From Malus domestica (Eukaryota > Streptophyta > Magnoliopsida > Rosales > Rosaceae), in the NCBI RefSeq assembly GCF_042453785.1, contig NC_091670.1:39133501-39197500 (forward strand): a stretch of 64,000 nucleotides of DNA, in the 5' to 3' direction. Every line of letters starts with the position of its first letter. Within the stretch, counting starts at the first letter, position 1. Shown here one piece after another: positions 48,995-62,055 of the stretch. The notes beneath the pieces are model-generated. The model was not told the DNA's origin. It saw only the letters and a program-made list of their open reading frames with translations, and made no database searches. Made by a program: the position numbers and the translations under genes.

Positions 48995-51539
48995 ATGTAC
49001 AATTTTGTATGTAGAACAATATAGTGTACCTATATTCTAGATGAATTCGTTTTTGTTTTTATGGTTTTGGATTCAATAAATTAAAAATGAATCCTAAGAT
49101 AAGTGAAAATAACAATTTTGTATGTAGAGAAAATAGAATGTGAAATCACAACCTAATTGATCGTACCGTATCTATCATACTTAAACTATATAACTTACCT
49201 AATTGACCGTACCGAAACTATCGAACATAAATTAGTGCATTCTCCACACAGTATAAAATTTGTATAAATATTTATAAAAAAAACAAAAAGTAGGTAGTTA
49301 TAGTTATAGACAATAAAGGTGACATTTTTTGGACAATGAAGATGGAGATTACTTTTATGGGTGATAATGATGTAACCGTTACATTTTTTGAAATTTGATG
49401 GTGGAGGTTACATTGTAGACAATAGCGATGGCATTTTTGTAAATAGTAGTAAAACATGTGGTTTTATTATAAGTGACATATCATGGTGCATTAAAATGAA
49501 GAATCTTTTGTAGATATTGAAAACCTTCTGGATTATATTCTAAAAATCATCTTTAACAAGCCCTTATCTCTAAAATCTCCTAAATTTTTTGTCTAATCTA
49601 AATTACAAAGAAAGGAATTCGAAGCTGGAGTAGAAGGTGGAGAACACTTCTAATTAACTTGACCAAAGTTCAAACCCAAGTTCCCTTCCTATTACCTTGT
49701 TTCTTTAAGATTTGGAACCTACAACTTTGGGGGCATGGAAGAGCCAACGAGGCAACAAGTCAATTGTAGGAAAGATTACAAGAAAATTGTGATAAGAAAT
49801 TATAATGAAATAATATTCTTCTAATAAGAATGTAGACAATTAGGCCGAGGTGTGAGTATCTCGTACTTTTTAAGGAGGTTCAAGATTACTGTGATTTGAA
49901 AAAGTCCACGAATCGGCAATGCAACAGTATATCCCTAGACTTGTCCCATTTAAGATATAATAGCCCAACTAAATCGTTGTGTGACTCAAACCTATTGCAC
50001 GAAAGGAAGAGTCCAAAGCTACACCACACGAACACCCTTCTTTGTCCACACGAACACCCTTCTTTGCCCCGTAAGTAATAACCAAAAAGATGGAAATAGA
50101 GATAGTATTGTTGTAGAAAAAAAGGTAGTGGGACAATGAATAAAAAAGATGACAGAGAAAATGCTACTAATTATAGATTTATTATCATCCTTAGTGAATA
50201 GGGTAATAAACACATATTAACAAGAAAAGAGTTACAAGAGTTAATTTTCCACTTACAACAAATAATGACGGTTATAATTAATTAACTTGTTTAATATTAA
50301 AAATGTACCAACACCAACAACCTATGGCCTTGCCAATAAAAAAGATAGATGGAAAGCCAATTATTAAAGGCATTAGTGAGCATTAGAGCAATCTAATATT
50401 TAATTATGAAAACTTTATAAAACAACTGTATTTTCCATTTTGTAGGTGCAGAGTCATGTCAACTAATGTGTGCATTATTAATTATAAGGAAAACTAATGA
50501 AAATGGTTTGAAAACTTTGAGTTTTAACGATAAGGATAAAATAAAGGGTAAAATGAATAATACCAGGATTGACTTTTTAGTGTAAAAATATGATTTTTTT
50601 TCGTTAAAATAAATAGTACTAGGAGCTTTTCATTAAAGTTCCCTTAATTATATCCTCTTATGTAGGCCAAGGATGTGGAATTTAATGATACATATACTAG
50701 CCTTCTGAGCTTACTTAAAAAGGTTAGACTTCATGAGATTCTCGCATGTTTATCAGTATCTCTTATGTTACGTTAATACTAATAAGGGATATATTATAGC
50801 ACTCTAAATTTCCCCCCAGTTTTGTTTTAAAGATAGTTCTTATCGCGTTAATTGCTTGTTTGGATTCACGCAGAAATTTATGAATCGTGCACCAACGATA
50901 ACTACTGTCATTAAGAATGACACTTGGATTGGGAGTCAATCACAAGCACGCCCTTACCAACTGAACCAACCCTCGTTGGCAAAATAACTCTTCTTCTAAT
51001 TTTTACACTTCACTCAAAATCTGATGGACTGAATCGAGTAAAAAAAGGACCTTGAATTTCAAAAAATGAATCATTTAAGAACAAAAAGTAATTCAAAGAG
51101 CAAAGATTTGCAGCAACACAAGTCATTTAAGCATGCTGGTGAAAAATCTGAAAGACAACAACCAAAGCACTTTCTAATTACAGTGTGCGAAAGCACAGAA
51201 TAATCCACCCCCAACAAATATTTTGTCTATTTACAATATAAATAGATTATTATTTTTCTTTCAAATATACATTAATATGAAGAACAGAGGGAAAAAAAGA
51301 AGAAAGAATCATAGAAGGATGTTCTGATCAGCCCTAAATCCAGGTCCTGCTCGAAAATCCGTTACTACACGCGCAAGCACATTACTTCCACACCACTCCA
51401 TGTACAAGAATCAGAAATGACCGCGTTTTTTTTTTAAATGGCTCTTCCCTCACTTTTCTGCAGTTTGAATCCATAAGATACTGAAGACATTCTTATTTAG
51501 TTTCTACCATTGGATCAGAACCACCAACAAAGTCGATGT
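48995..51539. other. gene-poor spacer between Harbinger element and IQD gene
   Basis: AT-rich, containing the local direct repeat at 49132-49200 and MITE M1 copy 5. No gene recognised. The last few hundred bases before 51540 are probably the 3' UTR of the IQD gene. Confidence 0.5.
50487..50643. mobile_element. MITE family M1, copy 5
   Basis: AGGAAAACTAATGAAAATGG ... CATTAAAGTTCCC, flanked by a perfect 9-bp duplication TTAATTATA. The best-preserved copy for defining the family's ends. Confidence 0.85.
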
Positions 51540-53515
51540 TCATTTCTGAGTGTTTTGTTCTTCAGTTTTAATGCCCTCTGCACTTGCCACTGATTTTTCT
51601 TCGACAGCTGAGTAAGACAATCTCTGAGCCTTTGTAGTTGCCTTACCATTTGACGAAGGAAGTTTAACTATAACCGAAGCTTTTGGCGTTGGTGAATTTA
51701 TATTCTTACCAACTGGGCTTGCTTGCTTACTCTGCACTTTCCTTGGGCTAGGTGACTGCACACGGCTTTCCCAGGGGCGAGCAGCAATCCAGCGGTCCTT
51801 CCAGCTCCAACCCCAATTAGCTTTACCGAGCTCATAATTACCCAAGATTTGGCTCTGACTGCAGTTGGCCCTCCACTACAAATCATGGAATATGTTTTCC
51901 ATGTCAATTGGTACAAGGGTCAAATCAACAAATAAAGTACAAATATGAGAAAATAGTCTACCTGATGAGAAAATGCATATGCCATAGCCCGCTCACGCTT
52001 AACTGCTGCTTCTTCTCTTTGATATATCCTTGCAAGAACTTCATCCATTGTTTCAGAGCCACCACACCAATCCGCCTGTCACCGATTAAGACAACTAATC
52101 AATGTTACTATGAAATCAAGCATGTGTAGTCATGAGGGCCTGAGGCTGATGAGATGATAGTTCCGTAGCACGATTACACCAAGATTATGAAGAAACTTAC
52201 AGAATCCTACTATAAATAAATTTCAAGTCCGGCAAGCTAACAGATATGGAAGCTGCTGGTCTCACCTCTATGTCATGAAGCTTTGCCTCAAGTTTTTGCT
52301 GACTCTCTATTTTCTTCTGCTTGATCCGTCCTTCTGTTACCATACAGAGTCGGCGAGCTTTAACCTCATCTTGTATTTTACTCCATGAATGAAGATAGCT
52401 CAATGTAGTTGTAGCTTGCTTAGTAATAGGAAAAGCTTGGATCATTAGTTGCAATTTTACAATCCCTTTCAAACGGCGTAAAGCTTTTCTAGCCTGCAAT
52501 GGGTGAAAGAAAATCTTAGGAACCAAAAAAACCAGCATAACAAAAAGTGCTCTTTCATGCATGAATGCCTAAATTGCTCTCCATCTAGCATGAATGGGAA
52601 AAAAATTCAATGTAATAACATCATTCAACTTTGTTACCAATTCCTCATTGCTCATCAAGATTCGAACTAAACACCATTCACTAAATAAGAAGAATGCAAA
52701 ACCAAAGACATAAAAAAAAATTCCACACAATCACTGGGTAAAGAACGCAAACAGCATAAAAATTTCATATATTTATAGACTTTAGTGCACATATACATAC
52801 AGCATATGCACGGAAAGCAGTCTGAATCCGAATTGCAGCTATATCCTCAATTGGCAATCCAAGATTTTGACCATTCGCAAAACTCGACTTTTTCAATTTT
52901 ATGGAACTTGATTTTCCATGAGCTGATGATCCCTGCCAGAAAAGTAATGAGGGGTGAGAAATTACAATTTCATACCATCATCAGTCTTGCGACATCACGT
53001 ATAAATTCCTAGCCTTTGCTACTAGTAGCAAGCTACCACTAAAGCATAAACCACACATTCACTCATATGACTCGATTTAGCTTTTTTTTTTTTGTTCATG
53101 AAGTAAAACGGTAGTATAACTCAGGTATACTATGCCAGCAGCAGTGTTGGAGAGTTGGAATCCTAAACCTTCATACACTACATTTAAGATTTCCAAATTC
53201 CTAACCCGATTTCCTTCTTTATTTTGAAACAAAAGAGATATTTTAACGTCACTTGATTTCAAATTTTCAGTTGTTGGTCAATACTAATTACTGATTGATA
53301 TGTAAGATCAAACGCTCCAGAACAATATTTCAATTTCGGATTAAAAATAAATATAATGATAAGTAGGATAAACTTTACAGTTGCAAATCGCATATCGTTA
53401 CCAAGAGCTAAACAATGTAGAGCAATTTCAGGCTCTATACCTTCAACTGTTTTGAATTGCCGTCCTTTGCTTTCTTTAAGCCGATTAACACCCTAAACCA
53501 ACGCCCGGAACCCAT
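51540..53515 (-). CDS. IQ67-domain (IQD) calmodulin-binding protein
   Basis: Five exons, 53515-53441, 52932-52801, 52493-52266, 52075-51962 and 51875-51540, 294 residues. It starts MGSGRWFRVLIGLKKAKDG, the usual IQD N-terminus. The IQ motif IAAIRIQTAFRAYAARKALR spans the exon 2/3 junction at the conserved position in the 67-residue domain. LQLMIQAFPITKQATTTLSY and MDEVLARIYQREEAAVKRER follow. The C-terminal half has NYELGKANWGWSWKDRWIAA and RPWESRV, then a basic Ser-rich tail. IQDs bind calmodulin and link Ca2+ signals to microtubules or the plasma membrane. It looks closest to the small IQD7/8/9 group. A 5' UTR intron is likely, with donor CTG|GTATGTGAG near 54127 and acceptor TATCAG|GTATGG just before the ATG. 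Confidence 0.92.
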
Positions 53516-54329
53516 ACCTGATAGCGAAACTCTGTATCCAATTTAACATAACCCTACCAGTTAAATACATTCACCATCAACATTAAGCAACAACAAGGAA
53601 TTAACTTTAAGCATGCAAAAATTGTAATTTTCTTTGTCCTCTGAAATCAATCCAATTGTGTTAATGTTTAAGCATACATTATCCAATAACAAACAGAGAA
53701 AACCACAATATGCTAACTGCTGACCAAACTACATAATCCTCACAGTACTGCCTATTCACTCTCATTTATTCCTTCTGCACTCTCTTTCGTCCCTTGATTC
53801 TCCTTCGATGCTTATTCAATCCGAAGGCTAGAACAAGAACGGAGGAGTGCATGACTAGAAAATGAAAGCGCGAAAATCACTTCTCCAAACGAAAACCAAT
53901 TGAAGTCAAATGCAAGACACAACAATGTTTCCAGGAAATTATCATAGTGTAAACTGACTTCCATACCAATCTGGTATCTATAAACCCCTTACGCATTTAA
54001 CAACCAGATCCCACCCATATCTCCCAAATGCACAAAAGGGCTGTCCTCAAATCATATTGTCAACTCAAAAAGTAAGGCAAACAATGCGAAACCAAAGAAA
54101 ACAGCATCTGGGTAAGACTCACATACCAGAGAAGCAGCTTGAAATCTCCAAGAAAACAGTTTTCTTTTTTTGTTTCTGGGAAATGGGTGCTCAAGATTTT
54201 GGAGGAAAAAGGCGGTTGTTGTAAAAAGAAGAAGTAAGGAAGAAGCAAAACCCCTGAGAAAGGTGGGAGAGACGAGAGAGACGAGAGAATGATTAAAAGG
54301 TGGGTGTGGTGGAATGTAGATTGCCATGG

Positions 54330-55430
54330 CCCATCACCTCTCTCACAATTTTTTTTAAAATTAAATTAAAAATCTTGCAAAATACAAAATTACAAATCTT
54401 TCATATAATATAAAAATGAATCTTTTACTTTTGTTTTATTTAATTTTCTCACACCTCAATCATAGGCTCAACTAACGCTATTACAACTCACCGTGTGGGG
54501 TTGGAGTGGTGGGTTGGGAAATGAGATTCATTTTGGATTTTTGTGTTCAAAGTACGTAAATTAAGAGATTTAGATTGTTCAAATTTTTAGATTTTTGTGA
54601 AGTAAGCCATTGAGATGGACAAGGATCGTAGTATTGAAATTGAGTGATCCAAATTTTTCGTTTCACGAACTCTAGAACTCTAGACAGAGAGATCTGAAGT
54701 AGATCCCAATTCGTGGTTTGTAGGATTTGAAACTTCAACAAAAGCCGGCTACAGCGATGGCAGAACAAACCAATATTGTCAATATCATCACCGTCTGATT
54801 GAGATGTGCTGCCTTTCTATTTCTCTGAATTTCGTCATCAAGCTTCAATCTTTACCAAAATTAGAAAATAAAGGATAAAACTTTCTTCATTTTGTTAAAA
54901 ATTATGCAATCCTTTTACAATACTCCAGATTATCCAAAGCATAAATCATCACCTTATCATACAATGCACGTTTTTCACCATCTTAAAAGTGTGGGTGATT
55001 AAGAAGGTTCATGCAATGCAAATTTTACCTGTTGAGGTTATTTCGGAATTTGGCAGGATTCCAATTGAAGCTGGAGATTGGATGTGAAGTTGGAAAATTT
55101 GGTAGGAGATGTGATATTTTTGTTTCCTGGTGATTTCAGTATAGTTGGAGAGAAACAAATGTAGCTCCACATGCTTCTACAACCCCTTTTTTTGTGGCTT
55201 AGCACTCTTTTAGTGTGTTAAACAAGTTTATGGTCAGATTACTTTTTAAGAAAATTTTGCTTTATTAAAAATCTCAAATATCGATATTGTGACTTAACTG
55301 GATTCATCTATCTTTTTATCAACAATTGTCGTTCATGAGATTTGAATTCAAGATCCCTTAAAAAGCAAGTGAAGATTGAAAGATGCAAGACCAAATGGTC
55401 ATTTGCTATTACATACATCTACTACTCTTC
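54330..55430. other. intergenic
   Basis: No gene, element or repeat recognised. Confidence 0.5.
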
Positions 55431-55435
55431 ATGGA

Positions 55436-57955
55436 CCTCTTCTTAAGACTTGATTTACTCAGACCTAATTATGTTAAAATGGTTTATTCGATATCGTATT
55501 AAATACATAAAAGTATTGTAACCAATCCCAATTCTTATATGCCAACTTTATACTGAATTAGCCAACAAACGGCAAACTCGATGAGAAAAATACCCTCTTC
55601 TTTAGACTTGATTTACTTAATCCTAATTATGGTAGAATGGTTGTTTGTTTGAGATTGTATTATACACATGTAAGTATTGTTGACACGCCCCGACCCTGAT
55701 ATTTATCAGGATAGACACGTGCTGGGCGACACCCGAGGGTGACGAAAGCCATTAATTGATACAAAAGCTAAGAATAAGAAATAAATAAGAGTTAGAAAAT
55801 TAAAATACAATGAATTAATATAAGATTTAATAAATAACGGATGTGGGTCCTACACCAAGAGGACTCGAATATGCCAAAGCGAAGACGTTGACGTCGGGAT
55901 AGTATGCCTTGATTCTAAATCCTGAAAGTGAGCGCAAAACAAAGGTGAGTGGACCAAGTTTATATACATACATAATACAAAAACAGTTATGAACATACTA
56001 ACCCCTAGGTTTATATATAATGAAAACTACTAGCATAATAAGTGATAGGTTTTTCTGAAACTCTAGCATGCCATAAAACATCTCAACAGGTATAACGCGG
56101 AAAAACATCATATAAATCATTGCGTGTATTGTCTCGTAAGCGCGGTGTGCTGCTAGTAAGATCATTTAATAATAATATAACTCCCGGCCCAATGCCTACA
56201 CCTAAGTCTCTGTGCCCGTAGCCAGAGATAACTCCCTTCCGGCCCAATGCCTGTCTCCGTGTCCCTCAGCCTTTCACTAGGGATTATTTCTCCCGGCCTA
56301 TTTGCCAACACCAGATCCTCGCCCCAAGCGGCATAGTGTCTACTAGGTATGCACAAATAGGTACGTCCCTCATAAATAACCACTTCATAGTATAAAGTCA
56401 TCCATCGTCTATACTATAAATTGGGGTTTCTAAAACATGTTCTACCATCCTATCGTCATCCATCAGATAGTCTACCAGTTCATGGTTTTTATAGAAAATA
56501 CGATATTTTAAAATATGGCTCAATATAGGCCAACAATTAAGTCTTCACCAAAAACACGAGACGAGAATCAACATATTCAATAAACATGCTTAATATAAAA
56601 TCAAATTATAAACTCGTAAGACATGCTATTCATTTATGCAATTGAACTATAAAATCATGTAATTTTAGAAGAGGTCTACTCACAGTACTTCGCCGTCGAA
56701 AAGTCACGTAGCTAGTGAAGACAGAAACGCCACTATAATTGCCCCTAAGCACATAAAGAGTCCAATAAATAAAACTATATAATATCAATTGAATTTGGGA
56801 AAACAGAAATTGGAAACGGATTCAGAACGTCGAATTATCCTAAGAAGGGTCCTGGATAAATTTCGTAAAATGTCAACAGAATATCCTTTAAATATTCCAC
56901 ATAAAGGGTTTGAGTTTAGTTAATTAGGTGGGCTAGGTTTAGAGGAGAGGGCTTAGGGCCCTGGTTAAAAAGGCCCGAAGGCCTTAAGCCTAAGGGTTTT
57001 GGGTTTCTAGATAAAAAGGTTTAGGGCTTTAGCTAATTTGGCCCAAAGGCCTTTAACTTACAACAATTAATAAAATAAATAATAAAACTGAAATGAGTTT
57101 TGGGTTGGGCTCGGCAGGAAAGGCCCAAAGGGCTTGGGTTTGGTGGGTCGCCGGACCCAAGGATGAAGAAGGCCGGAATTAGGTCAGAAATTCACACCAA
57201 CTTTAAACGGCCATAACTTTGTCAAAACTCTACAAAATCAAGTGATTCAAAAACAAAATTTGTATTTCTCGAAGAGATGAAGAGAATGATACCTTACACG
57301 ACGTCTAACTCACTGTGGTTTGGCCGGAAAATGCCTCGAAAGCCTCGGAGGTCGCAGAAAACTGGGTAAGATTCAAATGAGTATAACTTCTTCAATACTC
57401 AACGAAATTGAGTGAAACAAAAAGGAAAGTTGTAGTTCTCAGCGAGACAAAGAGATTGATACCTTGCACATTGGCCAACGCGCTGTGGTTTGGCCGGAAA
57501 TTACCTCGAAAGTGGCGGTCTGCGTCGGAGCTCGTGTACGGGGCTTCATGGTTCGACTTCTAAGATGCCAAGACTATGGTTGAGTTCATAGCGACGAGAT
57601 AAAGACAATGGTGATGTTTGTTGGTAAGAAAAGCCCTCGGAAGGGTTGAGATAGAGAGAGCCGAGAGAGTGTAAGGGAGAGTGAGGGAGAAGAGAGAAAG
57701 AGGAAGACTTTTCAGAAAAATAAAAGAAAAAGGAAAGGGAACCAAGGGACAAAACAGGGGGGGGGGGGGGTAGCCCCCTTGGACACACCATTTAAGACCC
57801 AAAAATCATTTTAAAAGCAAGATAATATCAAACTTAGTGAAAATACAATTTAAATTAGGGGTGGGTGTAACAATTGTAGCCAATCCCAATTCTTATATGC
57901 CAATTTTATACTGAATTAGCCAACAAATGGCAAACTCAATGAGAAAAATACTAAT
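55436..57955. repeat. two-copy tandem repeat of about 155 bp, second copy split by a solo LTR
   Basis: CTCTTCTTAAGACTTGATTT ... GCCAACTTTATACTGAATTAG ... GAGAAAAATA occurs at 55436-55595 and again from 55599. The second copy is interrupted at ATTGT by the LTR 55681-57872 and resumes AGCCAATCCCAATTCTTATA at 57878. Confidence 0.85.
55681..57872 (-). mobile_element. solo LTR, 2192 bp
   Basis: Minus strand starts TGTTACACCCACCCC and ends GGGTCGGGGCGTGTCA. A perfect 5-bp target duplication ATTGT (55676-55680, 57873-57877) flanks it. The empty-site sequence is known from the neighbouring tandem-repeat copy near 55520. The same family begins at about 63098 in the other orientation. Confidence 0.88.
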
Positions 57956-57973
57956 TAAAAATGTAAAATCAGA

Positions 57974-58049
57974 CAACTGGTTCGATGAGGCTCAAACTCG
58001 TGACCTCCGGCTCATAAGAGCCGCGCTCTAATCAACTAAGCCACGGGAC
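57974..58049 (-). tRNA. tRNA-like sequence, probably a pseudogene
   Basis: Minus strand GGTCCCGTGGCTTAGTTGAT (box A region), a perfect anticodon-arm hairpin CGGCTC..TTAT..GAGCCG, then GAGTTTGAGCC (box B region) and a CCA-like end. The acceptor stem pairs poorly and the anticodon cannot be fixed with confidence, so this is best seen as a tRNA relic or a SINE head. Confidence 0.45.
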
Positions 58050-58349
58050 CAATTGCATTTTTTTAATTTTTTGTTAACTTTATTTAAGAATTAATTAAGT
58101 GCTAATCACCATACATACATTTCTTAATGCCAAATTGCTAAGTTTACTTGTGATCTTTAAGTTTATGTTTTTATTTACAGTCTGAATTATATTTGCTGTA
58201 ACATTTAGATATTGGCTACAATGAAAAGCCTATTTTGCTGTAATAATATTTGGTGTTTACCACCAATAACTATCTTATACGTACCATCCGATAACAGTGG
58301 TAAGAAGAACATGTAAAGTTTGAGTTTGATTAGTCATGAAACTGCTAGC

Positions 58350-61300
58350 TTAAGACCATCCGATAACAATGGTAAGAACATAAACCAGCAGCAGTGATAT
58401 GGGGTACAGAATGTATGCTAGAATGCTTGTCCAAAATGGGAACTTTCTGCTGAAGCTTGCAGAAAGACCAACCGCTATCGAAATAATTAAAACAACTAAA
58501 ACTTCAGCAGCGACATCCCATGATAAATTGCGTATATAAACAAGAGCCAAAAATATGATCAACCCCACAATATTGTTCATGAATGCCGCGTTGTAAATCT
58601 GCAGAGAACAGTTCAAATGTCAGATGATATTGATCATATGGAGTTGCAGTGCTGTGTTTATGGGGAGTATTAGGGACGGACTTTTGAAGTATAAATCAGG
58701 GAGAAATAAGTGTTTGACATCATTAGACGCTCAAGTGTGTGAAGTAGTTAAAACAATATATTTGAGTTTATGGAGAGAAACAGACCTCAGACAGTGTTAA
58801 AGAGATGGCATTCTCCGTCTTTTCTTTGGCAGACGATACAGACATTAGCGCCAGTCTGTAATTTGTAGCCAAGGGTATCACAACATACGAGGTCGTGAAA
58901 GAAGGGATGCTTGCAGCAGTGGAAAACTCTTGGAGACTTACCATGAGGGGCATTGAAAGAAAAACCGTTATGGCAGTTCCTAGAATAATTAGAAAAGCAG
59001 CCTTCAGGAGATTCATCCACGATGTATCAGCACCCCTAGTCTTCTTTTTCTTAGAGATCAGCGGTGTCTGCTGATCTTCCATAGATGTCTCATTCTGCAA
59101 GTGCAGTTTAATGACCCAGATGAAACTCTTGTTTTTCTAAGCATTCAAATATAGTCCTATCAGGCAAATGCGGGCGTAAGAGCAGGTGTGCTCATCCCTT
59201 ATGCGGGTAATTTCAAGTCCCTCTTCCCGATGTTTACATTAGTTAAAGTAAAATATTGCTTGTGTAAAAAAATATATATATACTTATAGTCCTACCGGGG
59301 CTGAATTTATACCTTGGAATGATTTCTTCTGAAAAGCGATCTATGTTCATTACCTTTACCGTTGGCAGGGGTCTTATCTGGATTAATCCATTTTGAGATT
59401 CCATTCACAAACTCCGTCTCAGCTATTTGAGCGTCGCCAGAGAGATCAAATTGCTTCATCACTTCTTCTGCATAATCATCATCATCCAGACCTATTTCTT
59501 CTATTTGTATTCCTAGGATCAATGCTCTAAGTTCATCTGCTGATATGTATGTGTTATGATTCTTGTCTATTCTATGGAACAGCCTGCAAATAAATTAAGA
59601 AAACGACTAAATGATGAGATCATGGCATTTCAGCGATTCAGGTGGAGTGAACTAAAAACAGAAACCGGGTACTTACTCTTTTATACTGGATTCATTAGCG
59701 TTTCCGTCTACTGTCAGAAGACTCGGCAGTATCTTCGGTATGTATTTACGCATCAAATATTCAAGCCTTCTGCTCTGAATCCATGGTTGAAAGAACTGCA
59801 TAATTGTTTTCTATCAGTTAAGAAGTTCACGAATACAACATTTCTAACTTTTGTACTTTGTTCATATAAACAAACAAAAGTCTTTCTCGGATTCTTATTA
59901 TTTCAGTATGTTAATTATTTCATCTTTCATACACAATAAATCAAACTTTTACTATCATCTAAGTATTGCCGAGGCAGATTTAATGTTCTTGAAGTTGTGT
60001 TACCTGGTAGATGATGTAAGTGGCAAGGATTGCAGATGCAATCAGTAGAGAAATTAAGATCACAACTCGAACCGCTGTGGTTGAAGTCAAGATTTTTGCC
60101 AGTTGAAGAACGAGATATGGAATCAACGAGAGCATCATGATTCTTGCTGTATCTTGGGTTTCGACATCAGTTCTTACACCGGAACCTGCACAACCATGTT
60201 TACTTACACATGAAGTTATCATATTTTAGACCTCTCTCTCAATGAGTGTTGATTAGTGTTTGTGGAGATCAGAGAAGAAGTAAACCAGTTAAACTGAAGG
60301 GGTTCTTATTTTCTGAATTTGATGAAGTTTGAGAATCCGAGAGGTCGGAGCTACCGAAAGCAACAACAGAACCCCAAATTAGGGTAAGAATCATGATTGT
60401 TGATCCTGCAAGCATGCTCATGTTCATTTTTGCCATTTCCTCCGCAGTTTCTGTAGTTGCTGTAATTCCAGTTACTGAGGAACAAAATGTGAATTGTCGT
60501 CATGAATTTACTAGACATAATACATGTCAAATGTATTACTTAGATTTAAAAGTTAAAACCAAAACTTCTGAACTTTTCTCTCCAAATAGTCAAGCAATTA
60601 CTAGACAAGTCAAAATCATTTAAACTATGCAAGTGGGCTTTTACCACAATAGTAGAAAGGTGTTGAGCTCTTGTATGACGGTGTGAGTTCAAATCCAGTT
60701 GATGACTAACTAAGATTTAATCTAACAAAATATATCATATAACAAAAAAATCATTTAAACCATGAATCTCTAATACTCATTAATTCGCACTCTCAACACG
60801 CTCGTAATTTTACATCTATAGAGGTGAGCAACTGATACTCATTAATTCGCACTCTCAACACGCTCGTCATTTTACATATATAGAGGTGAGCAACTGAGCC
60901 ACAAAATTAAACACATGAGTTGTTGAGATCAACGATTCAACACATGAGTATAGTTCTAATACCATATAAATAGAGGTGAGCAACTGAGCCACAAAATAGA
61001 GACCCAAGATAATTAAACTTTTATGTAAAACTTTAATTCCTCGAAGTTAGATTCCTAACGATATATAAGATTATGGTCATCACAGTTTAGGTACTTTTTT
61101 TTTTCCGTAAATTTTCAAAATTCTCTCTCTTATTTTACCTGCTCTAATATTTTGATTTTTGTTGACATGGTAACATGTTCAGGGATTTGCAGAGTTGTTA
61201 CCTTTTGAATTCATTGTATATACCTGATTAAATAAAAAAGAGAGAATAGACTGTAAATATATTATTGTTTTAAATAACTATTATTTCCTTTATTGTATTC

Positions 61301-62055
61301 GGAAAAAATATTAAGCTAAGAAAAATGAACCAAGCTGGCAACATTGACTAATAAAATAGTCTCCAACTTCTTGATGGATGAATATGCATGAAGGAGGATT
61401 AACATTGACTATCCACCCCTTAGAGTATTTTATCATACTACTAACCCAAGACTCAATCTTTGATGACTTACATTTTTTATAATTAGTACAATTCCGCTAA
61501 TTAATAACTGTTAATGTCAGTGAGAAATACTCGGACTATTTACGATTTTTCTGATTCTTCAAAATGGTGCTTTAATTGTCTATTTCTATGAAATGAAGAA
61601 CAATATAGAGGAGAGGAAGACGATCGATGAACTAATAACAAACAATACAAGCTGAGGTTTGGGAAGAAATTAGGGATCTTACCAAGAACCACTCCAACTT
61701 GTGGAATCAAGCCAAGCAGGTGGAAAGCACTAGCACCAAAGATACCAGTCCCAAACAATTCAAAGAAGATTTCAGATCCTCTTGAAACGTAATGATCTGC
61801 GAGGGAGAGCAAGACCTCGTAGACGATTATCAGAAAAAGAAAACCCCAAACTGAAGTTGCACAAGGCAAGAAGCCATAAATTGATTCACAAGTCACAGAA
61901 TCTGCTTTAAGATTCAGCGCTTCGACGATCGAAGATTGGCTTGTTTCGTCGTTTATTCCATCGGATATAAGACTGGAGTCTCTAACAATCCGGCCGCTTC
62001 CTAAATGGACTAGTTGGAGGACCAGAAAAATGATGAACAAAGCTGGTCTTGACAT
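58350..62055 (-). CDS. NCL: sodium/calcium exchanger NCL, EF-hand type
   Basis: Seven exons, 62055-61683, 60474-60286, 60185-60004, 59795-59677, 59583-59313, 59094-58786 and 58598-58350, 563 residues. The signal peptide MSRPALFIIFLVLQLVHLGS is followed by an N-terminal hydrophobic half with GTGIFGASAFHLLGLIPQ and LAGSTIMILTLIWGS (first exchanger domain). A cytosolic loop carries two EF hands, DKNHNTYISADE and DLSGDAQIAETE. The second exchanger half includes NAISLTLSEIYNAAFMNNIV and ends LVYVLTIVIGWS. Plant NCL proteins sit on vacuolar/endomembranes, exchange Na+ and Ca2+ and affect salt tolerance. Both halves and both EF hands are complete. All phases fit. Confidence 0.93.
59161..59275 (+). 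mobile_element. possible SINE relic in NCL intron 5
   Basis: GTAATTTCAAGTCCCTCTTC resembles a box B and the segment ends in an A-run followed by TATATA. No firm family. Confidence 0.35.
60637..60735 (+). mobile_element. possible SINE relic in NCL intron 1
   Basis: CACAATAGTAGAAAGGTG ... GTGTGAGTTCAAATCCAGTT resembles tRNA-like boxes A and B, followed by TTTAATCTAACAAAA. Diverged. Confidence 0.45.
60772..60897. repeat. 62-bp tandem repeat in NCL intron 1
   Basis: AATACTCATTAATTCGCACT, CTCAACACGCTCGT, TATAGAGGTGAGCAACTGA twice in a row, almost identical, so recent. The end part, ATAGAGGTGAGCAACTGAGC, recurs a third time near 60969. Confidence 0.85.
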
